The notes below the pieces were generated by a model. That model searched no databases and was not told where the DNA came from. It saw only the letters and a program-made list of their open reading frames with translations. A stretch of DNA of 64,000 nt, taken from contig JAIXMQ010000099.1 of assembly GCA_025716855.1 (NCBI GenBank), positions 1 to 64,000 of the forward strand, in the 5' to 3' direction. This document shows positions 50,969 through 62,540 of the stretch, in pieces. The position numbers were made by a program, and so were the translations under genes. The DNA is from Pilaira anomala (taxonomy: Eukaryota; Mucoromycota; Mucoromycetes; Mucorales; Mucoraceae). Numbering within the stretch: the first letter of the stretch is position 1; each line of letters opens with the position of its first letter.

Positions 50969-51234
50969 GAGAGAGTCAAGTATACCACAATAGTCTTGTA
51001 TGGGCCGTGGCTGGTTGTCAAAGTCGAAAATAGTTTCTGGAAAAGACTTATACTTTAGAGTAAAGTCGCAAGCTGTATGTCGGTTGGTATAATCAATAGA
51101 CCAGTACTTTTCAATTGATTGCTGAAAACTTTAAAGAGTCGATCTGGAGATGCATTAAAGTAAGAGGAGACAAAGGTTAAATTAGCAGCAAAGTGTTTGT
51201 AGCGGTGGTCAGGGTCAAACAATGGGTTCTACAG
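50595..51234 (-). pseudogene. Fragmented gene of unknown family
   Basis: Minus-strand segments read as real protein: NPLFDPDHRYKHFAANLTFV to SPDRLFKVF (51232-51120), then in another frame SIEKYWSIDYTNRHTACDF and PRPIQDYCGILDSL (51115-50960), and after a T-run SLKTFQMFDTNQETDMAYLHWNV, FCVGGTTLDRPIKLEEAVVILIDIRSEEES (50816-50620). The first two are adjacent but one base out of frame near 51114-51132 with no plausible intron between, which suggests a frameshift. No upstream start exon was identified; the WWE-like frame at 51.9 kb could belong to it if a 470-nt intron exists. Family not recognised. Confidence 0.35.
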
Positions 51235-51724
51235 AGTTTTTTTGTTATATTTCGGTCATAATAAAGTTTAAAAGTAGGAATGAGAGGAAGAAAGCAAAAA
51301 GAAAAAAATAATAATGGTATAAATTGATGTCGCATTATTGCATTGAGCTAAATATATATCATTCTACCATTAGGGGAAAAGTTTTTTTATTGATGTGAGC
51401 TGTTGCAAAATATATGATATCTTTAAAGAGATAGAAAACAATGCATAGATGTCGCAAATTATAAAAATATGTCAAGCGAATTTATTATGATGATTTACAA
51501 AAAAAAAAAGGTCTTTCCAGTAATGAACAATAAGACGGTTTGATAGAAAATAAAAAAAAGATAGAATGCTATATATATATATTTACTAGGGGATGATGTT
51601 ATTAATATGTATTAGATCTTTTTAAAGATGTATGTGCAGCCACAAAAGGAGGAAGAGGAAATATAAAATGTACAAAGTTTTTTGAATATTAAGGAGAGGG
51701 GTTTTTTTTTTTTTTTTTTAAAGT
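51235..51724. other. Spacer without visible gene
   Basis: AT-rich, with a T run at 51701-51719 and a TA repeat near 51570. It might contain a long intron linking the flanking minus-strand fragments, but nothing in it demonstrates this. Confidence 0.35.
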
Positions 51725-51937
51725 TCAAGTTATACAACGAGCAATTGAATAGGATTCACCATTACAAATGATCGACATTCGATCCATATCTACATAAACG
51801 GGACAACGAAAGATTTGAGATTGAATCCAGCTAGAGGAATTGTAAGACCATAAGCTTTCTAAATGATGTTGCGCATCAATATCAAGCGTGACCCAGACGG
51901 AGCCGTTCGCATAAACCCATTGAATAGAAGTAGTCAT
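51725..51937 (-). CDS. Mini-protein made of a WWE-like domain
   Basis: Single-exon frame of 70 aa. It carries a pattern like the WWE domain: IQWVYANGSVWVTLD, then LESLW, a strand pair (IFRCPVYVDMDRMSIIC) and a final ESYSIAR. WWE domains bind poly/iso-ADP-ribose or mediate ubiquitin-ligase contacts and are normally part of larger proteins; here the frame contains little else. A 29-bp GA/CT repeat lies 70-100 bp upstream of its start, in line with the pyrimidine-tract promoters seen elsewhere. It may be complete, or the 5' exon of the fragmented gene downstream. Confidence 0.5.
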   Translation of the reverse strand: MTTSIQWVYANGSVWVTLDIDAQHHLESLWSYNSSSWIQSQIFRCPVYVDMDRMSIICNGESYSIARCIT

Positions 51938-52006
51938 TTATTTTATCGTCAGAGTAGTAAGATGCAGTGTGTATTTTATTAAACAGCCGACTTTTGACTT
52001 TTTGTC

Positions 52007-52042
<36 letters not shown>

Positions 52043-53010
52043 GAAAATGAATTAAAATGATGGCTGTATTTATACTCTTTGACAGATAAAATCTATTTTT
52101 AAAAAAAAAGTAAGGGATATCATGTTGCGAACACACAGCTTTTTGTTAGGGAAATTAGTCTAACCTTGCCACGGTAGTAAAAAAAAAAAAAAAAAAAAAA
52201 AAAAACATCACACAGCAATGTTTGGATTCAGTAATTGAATGAGCCCATTCTGTATCACCTTTCATTCAAAAATAGGAAATAATAAGGTTCATTACTGTAC
52301 ATACATCAAAACTTAAAAAAAAAAAATTTTTTTTACGCCTTCAAACAAGTTTACGGTTTTCCTTCTTTTAGAGAAATGAAATGTTCAAATGTATAATATA
52401 TAATATAATAATTCATATAGTGGAATTTAGAATCGTTTTCGTGTTGTTTGAAAGAAATATATAATAGGAGTTTATAAGCGCACAGTAATATAAAATAAAA
52501 ATTCGCTAATCAATATGTGTAACATATAAATTGATCTTGTATCTCACAAAACTATCCACACGTAAAATTTATTTTTAGTATCGTATCATTATTTTATTAA
52601 ATTCAGGAATTACTTCAAGTCTTTTTGAAAAAAGCAAGTACATGTATGTACATATTATTTGTATGATTGTGTATAGAGTTGATCTACATATTACGCGTAG
52701 TAGCGATCGCGTTTTGATTGGATTGGACAAGTACTTGGGTATTGGAACCCAGAGAAATGCAAAACCGAATATGCGGGAAAAAAAAAAGCGCTACTGTAAA
52801 TCGCGTCAACAACAGAAATTATATAACACAGAAAGATTATACAATCTTAAGGTTATTGTGATACAAAAGATAAAAAAAAGAAGATATATAGAATGTATAC
52901 AACAAAAACTATAACGTATCATGTAGAATAGTTGGAGGGGGTGGAGGGGGGGTATAAAAAAAGGAATTTTTTTAATCAAAAAAAAAAAAAAAAAAAAATC
53001 CTTGAGTAAT
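51938..53010. other. Intergenic region
   Basis: Contains the (GA)n run at 52011-52039, an A26 run at 52180-52205 and a G-rich stretch near 52931-52952. The plus-strand frame at 52642-52914 is Lys/Arg/Gln-rich without any motif and is not called. Confidence 0.4.
52011..52039. repeat. (GA)n microsatellite
   Basis: About 14 GA units, CT on the sense strand of the WWE-like gene and located in its promoter. Confidence 0.9.
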
Positions 53011-53485
53011 CTATAGGTGTATAGTTGATGTGAATACAAAGCCATCAGGATAAACACAGACAGCGCTAATATTATCCATAGAAGTTCCCCTGAATGAAAG
53101 TGAACCTCCTGCCACACAATGAGCAATATCTGCATGGTCTTGGCCGTCAATAGTTACGAAAAAAGCCAGGTAAGAGTTTTTACTACCGGATTTATTACAA
53201 TCGCGGTCCGAGTAGTGACAACATTGAATTTCATCTCGACTCAATACTTTTGAAAAAGCTCTGTAAATAAAATAATTTTTTTAATATCACGGGCGGGTTT
53301 ATTATTTTATTATCTACTTTTTTAAAAATGTATATCTATCTATCTTACTTTCCAGATGTAAATGATTGAAAAACTTTAATATTTGGAGAGCCTTCAAATA
53401 GTCGATTATAGATACAAAACGCTTGTGTAGATTGAAGTAAGAGCATCAGTGATAATATGGTGATTAGTAAAGTAGTAGAGTTCAT
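53011..53485 (-). CDS. Small secreted six-cysteine protein (6CS-3)
   Basis: Two exons (53349-53485, 53011-53260), 128 aa. The signal peptide LLITILSLMLLLQST is followed by QAFCIYN. The core exon has IQCCHYSDRDCN, HCVAGGSLSFRGTSMDN and AVCVYPDG. All six family cysteines are present. Phase-2 intron of 88 nt at the family position. It is the right-oriented end (3'-most) member of seven head-to-tail minus-strand copies. Compared with the others, the core lacks the FSYLKD tail and ends shortly after FTSTIHL. Confidence 0.82.
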
Positions 53486-53557
53486 GGATAAAAGACTTTC
53501 TTTTGGTTTCGTACAGTAAAAAAGAAAACAAAAAAAAGGTGATAGGTTGAGAAGGCC

Positions 53558-53564
53558 ATTTATA
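53558..53564 (-). promoter_or_regulatory. TATA box of 6CS-3
   Basis: TATAAAT on the minus strand, about 75 bp upstream of the start codon at 53485. Confidence 0.5.
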
Positions 53565-54147
53565 TTTAATTTGAATTTCATTGTTGTATTATAAATTAGT
53601 TATTACCCCCTATTTTTTTTTTGTAATGAAAAGATGAATGAGTTTGTCAGGGGGAGAAAAAGACACAGAGTGTAAAATAAATAAAGTCAGTGCGTAAGAA
53701 GGTTTTTTTTCTTAACGTTCATATGTACACATTTAAGAAAGAAAAAGATACCACATAAATTCACATTCATTTTAAAAAACATAAAAAGATACCTCCTCCC
53801 CCCCCCCATTTTTTTTTACGGGAGATGACAATTTGGTTTCTTACAGTTAAATCTTGATTGTTCTTTTGTTATTTAATATAAGAAATATCCATAATATGTA
53901 CTTGAATCCCATTATTCTTTTTCACCAATAATTTACTTTTCTGCAGATTCCTTTAACTCGTTTTTCCATTATGATATATTACATGTACCCAGGTATTTAA
54001 TATTTTTTTTTATTGGCTTAAACATTCAATAAAAAGCAATACTTACAGAAAAAAAGAAATTTTGTTATGTATATTACAGCAAAAAATGAAGAGGTATAAA
54101 AGAAAGTGGTGGGGACTATTAAAAAAAAAAGACTAAATAATACTCTA

Positions 54148-54618
54148 TTAAATGGCAAGATGGATAGATACGGTTCCATCAGGATGGTTACAGGTAGCCT
54201 CTAAATTAATTGTAGATGATTCATTTCTAGACCCTGTAATTACAAGACCTCCTCCTGCAGAGCACGGAAAGGAGATTTCAGGAGTATTTCCAAAAGTCAC
54301 TCGGAAATCTAAAAGTGATTCTGCGTCACCACTTTGGTTACAGTCTTTATTTGAGAAGTGACAACATTCTACATCTCCTGGACGCATTGTTTTTTTAAAA
54401 TAACTAATACATATATATATAAAACGTTGATTAAATAAATATAAAGGTTTTTATTAAAATAATTATATCTTATACCTGACGAAAGAATAGGGTTTGGAAA
54501 TTTTAAATTCTTCAGAACCTTCATCCATTTGATTATATATGCAAAAGGCCTGTGTAAATTGTAATAAAAGTAATAGTACAATAGTGGCTAATAAAGTGAA
54601 TTTTGTAAATAAAAACAT
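54148..54618 (-). CDS. Small secreted six-cysteine protein (6CS-4)
   Basis: Two exons (54476-54618, 54148-54403), 132 aa. Signal peptide LLATIVLLLLLQFT, then QAFCIYN. Core: VECCHFSNKDCN, FPCSAGGGLVITGS and TCNHPDG. All six cysteines are present, but the FRGSS block is replaced by ITGSRNESS and the segment before the last Cys is longer, making this the most divergent intact copy of the tandem array. Phase-2 intron of 72 nt at the family position. Confidence 0.82.
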
Positions 54619-54688
54619 GTTTAGTTTAGTAAAAAATAGTGATAGAATTATGAAGAAGAAAAAGGGTATCTATGATTTGACAACGCTA

Positions 54689-54696
54689 TATTTATA
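54689..54696 (-). promoter_or_regulatory. TATA box of 6CS-4
   Basis: TATAAATA on the minus strand, about 75 bp upstream of the start at 54618, followed directly by AGCGTTGTCAAATC (54674-54687), a box shared with the promoters of 6CS-5, 6CS-6 and 6CS-7. Confidence 0.55.
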
Positions 54697-55025
54697 CTCT
54701 TGCATAAGTTTAAAATGTAAATTTAAATTAAATGTGACACCTTGGTATTTCTTTGTCTCTCCGATTTGTAAATGTCCCCTATTATTTCTTTATTTTTTTT
54801 CCCCCCGACAAATTGATTGAATTACAAAAAATAAAGAAACATACATAAAGAGATATTTAGCTTGTGAATTAAATGAATGCATCGTCAAAGAACATGTGCA
54901 CCTTAACTTTAGGCCAGTTCAAAAAATGCCATGCTTTTTGAGGCTTTTTATTAGAAGAAATCATATTGACCTTTGACGTTTTTTTGTTAAAGGGATAATC
55001 CATAATTCTAACTATTTAGTAGAAT

Positions 55026-55030
<5 letters not shown>

Positions 55031-55068
<38 letters not shown>
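55031..55068. repeat. 38-nt poly(A) tract
   Basis: Uninterrupted A run in the spacer between 6CS-4 and 6CS-5, just beyond the 3' end of 6CS-5. Confidence 0.9.
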
Positions 55069-55071
<3 letters not shown>

Positions 55072-55197
55072 ATGTAGTGAGGCATATAGAGATTTAAACG
55101 ACTTTCAAAAATTAAATATACTGTAAAGTAGTTGGGTAATATACTGTAAAGTAGTTGGTAAATATACAAGAAATTTTATTATTGTCAAAGTGTTTGA

Positions 55198-55678
55198 CTA
55201 TAGATCTTTTAAAAATGCAAATGATTCAGAACCATCAATATGAGTACAGACAGCGTTAACATCATTCCAATCAGAGCCTCTAAACACAAGAGATCCTCCT
55301 GCTTGACAGTAAATCGTCACCTGTCTAGTTTCTGCGGTATCTCTATAAAACTTAACTCTCGCATGAAAGCCCACATAACTTTCCCGCTGACCATGAGGAT
55401 TGCAATCTTTGTTTGACCAATGACAGCATTCCTGCTGTAAAGAATAAACTACTTTATCAAAAGATCTGTTTTAAAAAAAAAAGAATTGTTAATACATACA
55501 TTTTTTTTTCTTTTTTTTTTAAAAAAAAAACTTACTTGGAAGACGAATTCTCGTCATAAACGTGAATTTCCGAAGATTCCCACTCCAAATAGTTATAAAC
55601 ACAATAAGCCTGTGTAGATTTCAATACAAATAGTATAATACAGGCGAATAATAAAGTTAATTTAGTAGATAAAAGCAT
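55198..55678 (-). CDS. Small secreted six-cysteine protein (6CS-5)
   Basis: Two exons (55536-55678, 55198-55465), 136 aa. Neither exon alone forms a long ATG-started frame, so the gene is visible only after splicing. Signal peptide LTLLFACIILFVLKST, then QAYCVYN. Core: QECCHWSNKDCNPHGQRES, YCQAGGSLVFRGSDWND, VCTHIDGSESF and a C-terminal FLKDL. Six cysteines intact. Phase-2 intron of 70 nt. Closest to 6CS-6 and 6CS-7 by its core and its FLKD/YLKD-type tail. Confidence 0.82.
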
Positions 55679-55735
55679 ATTTAATTTAAAGAGTATAAAG
55701 ATAAAAAAGAAGAAGATGTATAATTTGAGAACGCT

Positions 55736-55743
55736 TATTTATA
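55736..55743 (-). promoter_or_regulatory. TATA box of 6CS-5
   Basis: TATAAATA on the minus strand about 60 bp upstream of the start at 55678, followed by AGCGTTCTCAAATT (55722-55735). Confidence 0.55.
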
Positions 55744-56299
55744 TTTCTGTCAGAAAATGTATACATATACTTTTGATGTTTCTTTATAATTTCTTTTTGA
55801 TTAAAAAAAAAAAAAAAAAAGTAAATAAAGACTACTCCTGGACTCTTTGTTTTTAATGTAGAGTCGGTTTTCTAGTGAAGGAAGAATAAAGAAACTGCTA
55901 CGGATAGGCATTATTTACATACATCTAAATTAAATCAATGCATCAGAAAAACAATAAAAATTTTAAGCATGCACCTCTTTATTCTTTAAAACAAAAAGCC
56001 CAAAAAATATTTTCAAATGTTTAAGATTAATGAGCAAAGACTTTATTAAGAGAACTGACCAGCTTCGAGCGGTTTTGAGGTATGAATTGACACTTATAGT
56101 AATAAGTGTATACTAGGAATATGACCAAAAAAAATTTATATATAATAGTATAAGTCCTCCTTCATAGTAAATAAGCTTTATATATCTCTTTAAGTACTAT
56201 AAAGAAATAATAATTCCAAAAAAAAAAAGGATGGCAATTACATAGTATAGAGTAGTTGAAAGTTTAATGTTTTTTTTATGTATTACTAAAGATGTTTGA

Positions 56300-56810
56300 C
56301 TACACTACTCGATCTTTTATATATGAAAACTCTTCAGTCCCATCTAGTTGAGTACAGACAACCCGAAAATCATTAAAATTAGAACCTCTGAAAGCGATAG
56401 AACCTCCTGCTTGACATTGAATGATTGCTATTGGATCATCTAGTTTAAAGTTTCTACCAAAGCCAGATTGCACCCTTAAAGGCAAAACACTGTCCTGCTG
56501 CCCTTCAGGATTACAGTCCCTATTTGACCAATGACAGCATGTGCCCTGTCCCGATCGAAGTCTTTTAGCAAAAGATCTGTTTACACAAAGAAAAAAAAAA
56601 AAAGTCAATACAATTTTATACATAGATATTGTTAATACGCATTTTGATTTTTTTACTTTACTTTTTAGTCTCTTCTATGTTAGAAATTCGAATTTCTCGT
56701 GTAGTTTCCTCATCCACAAAATTATAAACACAAAAAGCTTGTGTTGAATGCTGAAAAAGTAATATTGTACAGGCAAAGAATAAAGTAAATTTTGTAGATA
56801 ATAAAAGCAT
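56300..56810 (-). CDS. Small secreted six-cysteine protein (6CS-6)
   Basis: Two exons (56662-56810, 56300-56576), 141 aa. Signal peptide FTLFFACTILLFQHST, then QAFCVYN. Core: GTCCHWSNRDCNPEGQQDS, QCQAGGSIAFRGSNFNDFRVVCTQLDG and tail EEFSYIKD. Six cysteines intact. Phase-2 intron of 85 nt. The ATG at 56810 is chosen because it aligns with the starts of the other copies and opens directly into the signal peptide; an in-frame ATG at 56870 lies between the TATA box and this start and would add a 20-residue extension. Nearly identical in the core to 6CS-7. Confidence 0.85.
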
Positions 56811-56873
56811 ATTTATTATTGAAAGATAAAGATGAAGATGAAAAAGAAAATAATTGCTTGATTTCAACAACGA

Positions 56874-56881
56874 TATTTATA
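56874..56881 (-). promoter_or_regulatory. TATA box of 6CS-6
   Basis: TATAAATA on the minus strand about 65 bp upstream of 56810, followed by a CGTTGTTGAAATC version of the shared box (56860-56872). Confidence 0.55.
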
Positions 56882-57260
56882 TTCTTGTAGAAGTTTAATA
56901 TGTAAGTATGTATTTCTTTGTTATTTTTTATTTCTTTATTTAACTTTTCAGGAAAGAAAAAAAAAATCCCCCTCACACTCACGGATAGGTATTCACTTGT
57001 AAATTGAATGAATGTAACACCAACAAAGGGTACTCAAATTTAAACATGCACGTACCTCTTTATTCTAGACGTTAAAAAAAAAAGTTTCGAATGTTTTTAA
57101 TTAATTTTAAAAATAAAGACTTTATTAGGATAATTTTATGTAGTGGTGCATAATACATAATAGTTGGGATTATTCATACCACTTTTAAATATTATAAGAA
57201 AAAAAAAGTTATCAGTCAGATATTATAAAATAACTGGAGATTTAAGGAAAGTTTTTATTA

Positions 57261-57757
57261 TTATTCAGATAGGTCTTTTAGATATGAAAACTCTTCAGTC
57301 CCATCTGTTTGAGTACAGACAACACGAAAATCATCCCAACTAGAACCTCTGAATGCGAGAGATCCTCCTGCCTCACAATAGACAATGGGTGATGGATTCA
57401 CGACACCAAATACAAACCTAGTATCCACCCTAAAGGCCACAACACTTTCCCGCTGACCATCAGGATTACAAGCTCTATTTGACCAGTGACAGCATGCCTT
57501 CTCTCCAGAGTGAAGTATTCTACTGAAAGAACTATTTAAACACAAAAAAAAAAAAAAAAAATATTAGTTCAATTTTATAAATAATTTAAATACGAATTTG
57601 AAACTTGCTTGGATTTCTTATGCAGGTTATAAATACGTATTAACGTGGTTCTTTCATCCAAGAAGTTATAAACACAAAAAGCTTGTGTTGAATGCTGCAA
57701 TACAAATATTATTATACAGACGAATAGTAAAGTAAATTTTGTAGAAAATATAAGCAT
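57261..57757 (-). CDS. Small secreted six-cysteine protein (6CS-7), GC-AG intron
   Basis: Two exons (57609-57757, 57261-57531), 139 aa. Signal peptide LLFVCIIIFVLQHST, then QAFCVYN. Core: KACCHWSNRACNPDGQRES, YCEAGGSLAFRGSSWDDFRVVCTQTDG and tail EEFSYLKD. Six cysteines intact; the usual DCN is ACN. At the family intron position the donor reads AA|GCAAGT in place of AA|GTAAGT. Only this GC donor keeps the phase-2 joint; the nearby GT at 57604-57603 would lead to an immediate stop. GC-AG introns are spliced by the normal machinery, so the gene is probably functional. Confidence 0.82.
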
Positions 57758-57789
57758 ATTAATTGTAAAGAAAAAGAAAAAGAATGTTT

Positions 57790-57803
57790 GATTTGATCAC
57801 GCT
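57790..57803 (-). promoter_or_regulatory. Shared promoter box of 6CS-7
   Basis: AGCGTGATCAAATC on the minus strand, matching the box after the TATA elements of 6CS-4, 6CS-5 and 6CS-6. The adjacent AT stretch (57804-57820) has no exact TATAAATA. Confidence 0.4.
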
Positions 57804-58022
57804 AATAATATATTTGAATATATACATATTCTATTTCTAAATATCTCATTTCTTTATTTGTAATTTAATCTATAGTGACACAAGTTTTTTTTTAGAGATA
57901 ATAAATGTGTTATATATGCACCGTTCTTTCGTGCTATTGTAAAGAAATATATAAAGTAATTGGAGATATATGTATATGTCTATAAAGCAATAATAACTTA
58001 TTTAAATAAAGATGTTTAACTT

Positions 58023-58512
58023 CTAAGTCGGTCTTAAAATGCTAGATGTTTTAACCCCATCCGAATGAAGACATAAAAGGCTAACATTATCCATTGAAGA
58101 GCCTCTAAATATAACAGCTCCTCCTCCGTCACAGCTGCCACGCATTTCTATACCGTCTTCTGGTCTATCTCCATTAAATCCAAATCTCACATTAAAGTCC
58201 TTGCCACTTTCCGGCTTGCCATAACTATTACAATCCAAATTTGAGTAATGACAGCATTCTTTTTCTCCAGATCGAATTGTCTTTTCAAAAGAGCTAAGGT
58301 TATTAAAAGATATGAATTGTTAATACAAAAAAAAAAATTTTTTTTTTATACTTTTGTAAAAAAAAAAAAAAGAGTTTTTACCGTGAAGAGAGTAGTGTAT
58401 CAAAAATGTGAAGTGTCGAATCAGCTCCGTCTAAGCGGTTATAGATACAAAAAGCTTGTGTTGATTGCAAGACAAAGGGCATTATGCAGGTGAATAGTAA
58501 AATAAGTTTCAT
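58023..58512 (-). CDS. Small secreted six-cysteine protein (6CS-8)
   Basis: Two exons (58382-58512, 58023-58293), 133 aa. Signal peptide LILLFTCIMPFVLQST, then QAFCIYN. Core: KECCHYSNLDCNSYGKPES, VRFGFNGDRPEDG, SCDGGGAVIFRGSSMDNVSLLCLHSDG. Six cysteines intact. Phase-2 intron of 88 nt with T/A homopolymers. Its FGFNGDRPEDG segment is the best match to the relic at 36.6 kb, linking the plus-strand and minus-strand groups. Confidence 0.82.
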
Positions 58513-58580
58513 ATTAATAAATAAAAGCAGTAAAGAATATTAAGAAATAGTAGTAACAAAAATTAAAGATGAATAGTTAA

Positions 58581-58588
58581 TATTTATA
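58581..58588 (-). promoter_or_regulatory. TATA box of 6CS-8
   Basis: TATAAATA on the minus strand about 70 bp upstream of the start at 58512. Confidence 0.5.
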
Positions 58589-59163
58589 TTAAATTTTAGG
58601 TGCACTCTTTTTGATTGTTCCTTTAATGCAGACGAGAACCATTTTTATCTCTTTTGGATTAGTTAGTAAAAACCTCGGATATAACGAAATTTATTTTTCA
58701 ATTCAATTCAATAGAAAAGAAATAGAAATAAATACATTATTATATAGGAGTTAAGGCTTAATTGGCCGTTTATTGAGGGACCTATTTTTAGTTTATTATG
58801 ACCCTAGCTTTCTATTAATTTCTTGTACTGTAAATAAATAACCCTATTTGCACTTTATCATGTGGCGTGCGAAAAAAAGTATTTCTTCTTTATATGTTGT
58901 CATAGTAACATATAGTCCCTTAAAATTAAAGTTAAAGTATAAAAGGTTAACCTTTTACCTCCCTTACAGCATATATATGGTTAAATTTATCAATTTAGAA
59001 ATCAAAAAACTCGGGCAGAGTGGCACAACTAATGAAACATCTTTGTAAAAAATTAAAAAGTGAAAAGTAGTAGATGATAATATAAAATTTGTTATTTAAA
59101 CAAATTTATTACAGCTGTAAAATAAGAATAAAAATAAAATAATTTAAAATAGCTGGAGAAGAG

Positions 59164-59651
59164 CTATGCAAATAGAGAAATGTCGGTAGCAGAAATGGGC
59201 GGTGGTAAAAGATAGGTCGTATAAGTTCCATTCACATGAGTACAGACAGCAAAAATATCATCCAGTGAAGAGCCTTCGAATTCAATCGCTCCTCCTCCAT
59301 CACAAGTTACTCGCAATTCTCTTTCAAAGTCTACGCTCGTTCCATTTAATTCAAAATAGGTATAAAATCTTAAAGAAGCTTCCCGCTCACCACTTTCATT
59401 ACAGTCTCGATTTGTGTAATGACAGCATTCTTTTCTTCCAGAACGAATTCTTTTTTGAAAATAACTAAAAAAAAAACCCTCCATTAATATTATGTTTATA
59501 TAGGAGCAAAACACTATCTTTACTTGGCACTTGTTGTTGGGAGTTTGATGTGAAGACTGGATGTAACTCCGACCAAGTTGTTATAGACACAAAATCCTTG
59601 AATGGACGTCAATGTAAGTAATAATGTACCGAATAATGCTACGAGTTTCAT
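59164..59651 (-). CDS. Small secreted six-cysteine protein (6CS-9)
   Basis: Two exons (59524-59651, 59164-59464), 142 aa, the first of the minus-strand array in the direction of transcription. Signal peptide LVALFGTLLLTLTSI, then QGFCVYN. Core: KECCHYTNRDCNESGEREAS, TCDGGGAIEFEGSSLDDIFAVCTHVNG, and a longer hydrophobic C-terminus (TYLLPPPISATDISLFA). Six cysteines intact. Phase-2 intron of 59 nt. The frame runs past the splice acceptor upstream, so an ATG at 59514 lies in the intron and is not the start. Confidence 0.82.
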
Positions 59652-59699
59652 AGAAAAGAATTTGATATTATTTTATAAGAAACCAAGATTAAAAAATGA

Positions 59700-59707
59700 T
59701 ATTTATA
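59700..59707 (-). promoter_or_regulatory. TATA box of 6CS-9
   Basis: TATAAATA on the minus strand about 50 bp upstream of the start at 59651. Confidence 0.5.
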
Positions 59708-60230
59708 CCTTTGTTGCATGAAAAGTTTTATTATTTACATTTATTTCAACAGAATATATCTCTGGCTTATAATACTACTTGGACAATAATTTATTGTAAT
59801 ATATATTGTTATTTTTATTTTCTATTATCCATATTTATGAAAAAAAGATGTTTTATGCTGTTATTACTTTTTCTTTATCGCTTTACAAAAAAATAATAAT
59901 AATTGGAATGATAGGGACGCTAACCCGGTCTTCTAAAAAAAGTTAATCATAACATGTGAAAGCTTATTTACTTCCTTGTCAATGTATTAAAGTATACTTC
60001 TTCAAGTTCCGAAAATGAGGGGTAAAATACAAGTGTCTCCGGTTTAAAAAAAAAAAAAACAAAAAAAAAAAAAAAAGAGATGGACAAGAAGGAAAATATA
60101 CAGATCTGAAAATATTTATTTCTTACAAAAGTAGTAATCACTTTTCTCTCTCAATATAAAAAATAAAAAAAGTGTAGTTGAGAGTTTTAAGGGGATAATG
60201 GGGAATATTTACGTGTATATCTTTTTTTTT

Positions 60231-60336
60231 TGTGTGTGTATATTTTTGTGTGTGAGAGTGTGTGTGAGAGTGTGTGAGAGTGTGTAGATGAGTGTGTAGA
60301 TGTGTGAGTGCAAGTGCAAGTGTGTGAGTGTGTGTG
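60231..60336. repeat. GT/GA-rich minisatellite
   Basis: Degenerate repeats of TGTGTGAGAG and GTGTAGATGA units. On the minus strand this is a CA/CT-rich tract downstream of the enolase stop. Confidence 0.85.
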
Positions 60337-60491
60337 GATAATGTATAAGATTTTTTTTGTTGTTGTTGTTATTGTTTTTTGTTGTTGTAGTTATAAATTA
60401 CAAAACACCATATATAAAAAAGCTTTTGATGTTGTTGTAATTACATATATAAATATATTGAGGGGGCATAATCATAATTTACGATAGAAAA

Positions 60492-62540
<2,049 letters not shown>

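Larger units (their letters stand above)
53486..59163. other. Spacers of the 6CS tandem array
   Basis: The gaps between the seven copies are about 265-660 bp. They hold the promoters listed and many A/T runs. No other coding segment, transposon end or long direct repeat is visible in them, so the array looks like gene-plus-promoter duplication without a mobile element. Plus-strand ORFs inside the gene bodies are shadows. Confidence 0.45.
59652..60491. other. Intergenic region between 6CS-9 and enolase
   Basis: Contains the 6CS-9 promoter, A runs near 60042-60076, the GT-rich repeat at 60231-60336 and the enolase 3' untranslated region. No gene seen. Confidence 0.45.

Noticed and set aside
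52642..52914. 90-aa Lys/Arg/Gln-rich plus-strand ORF
   Set aside because: No domain, no splice or promoter evidence; likely chance.
54152..54361. Plus-strand ORF opposite 6CS-4
   Set aside because: Antisense of the core exon; the minus strand matches the family.
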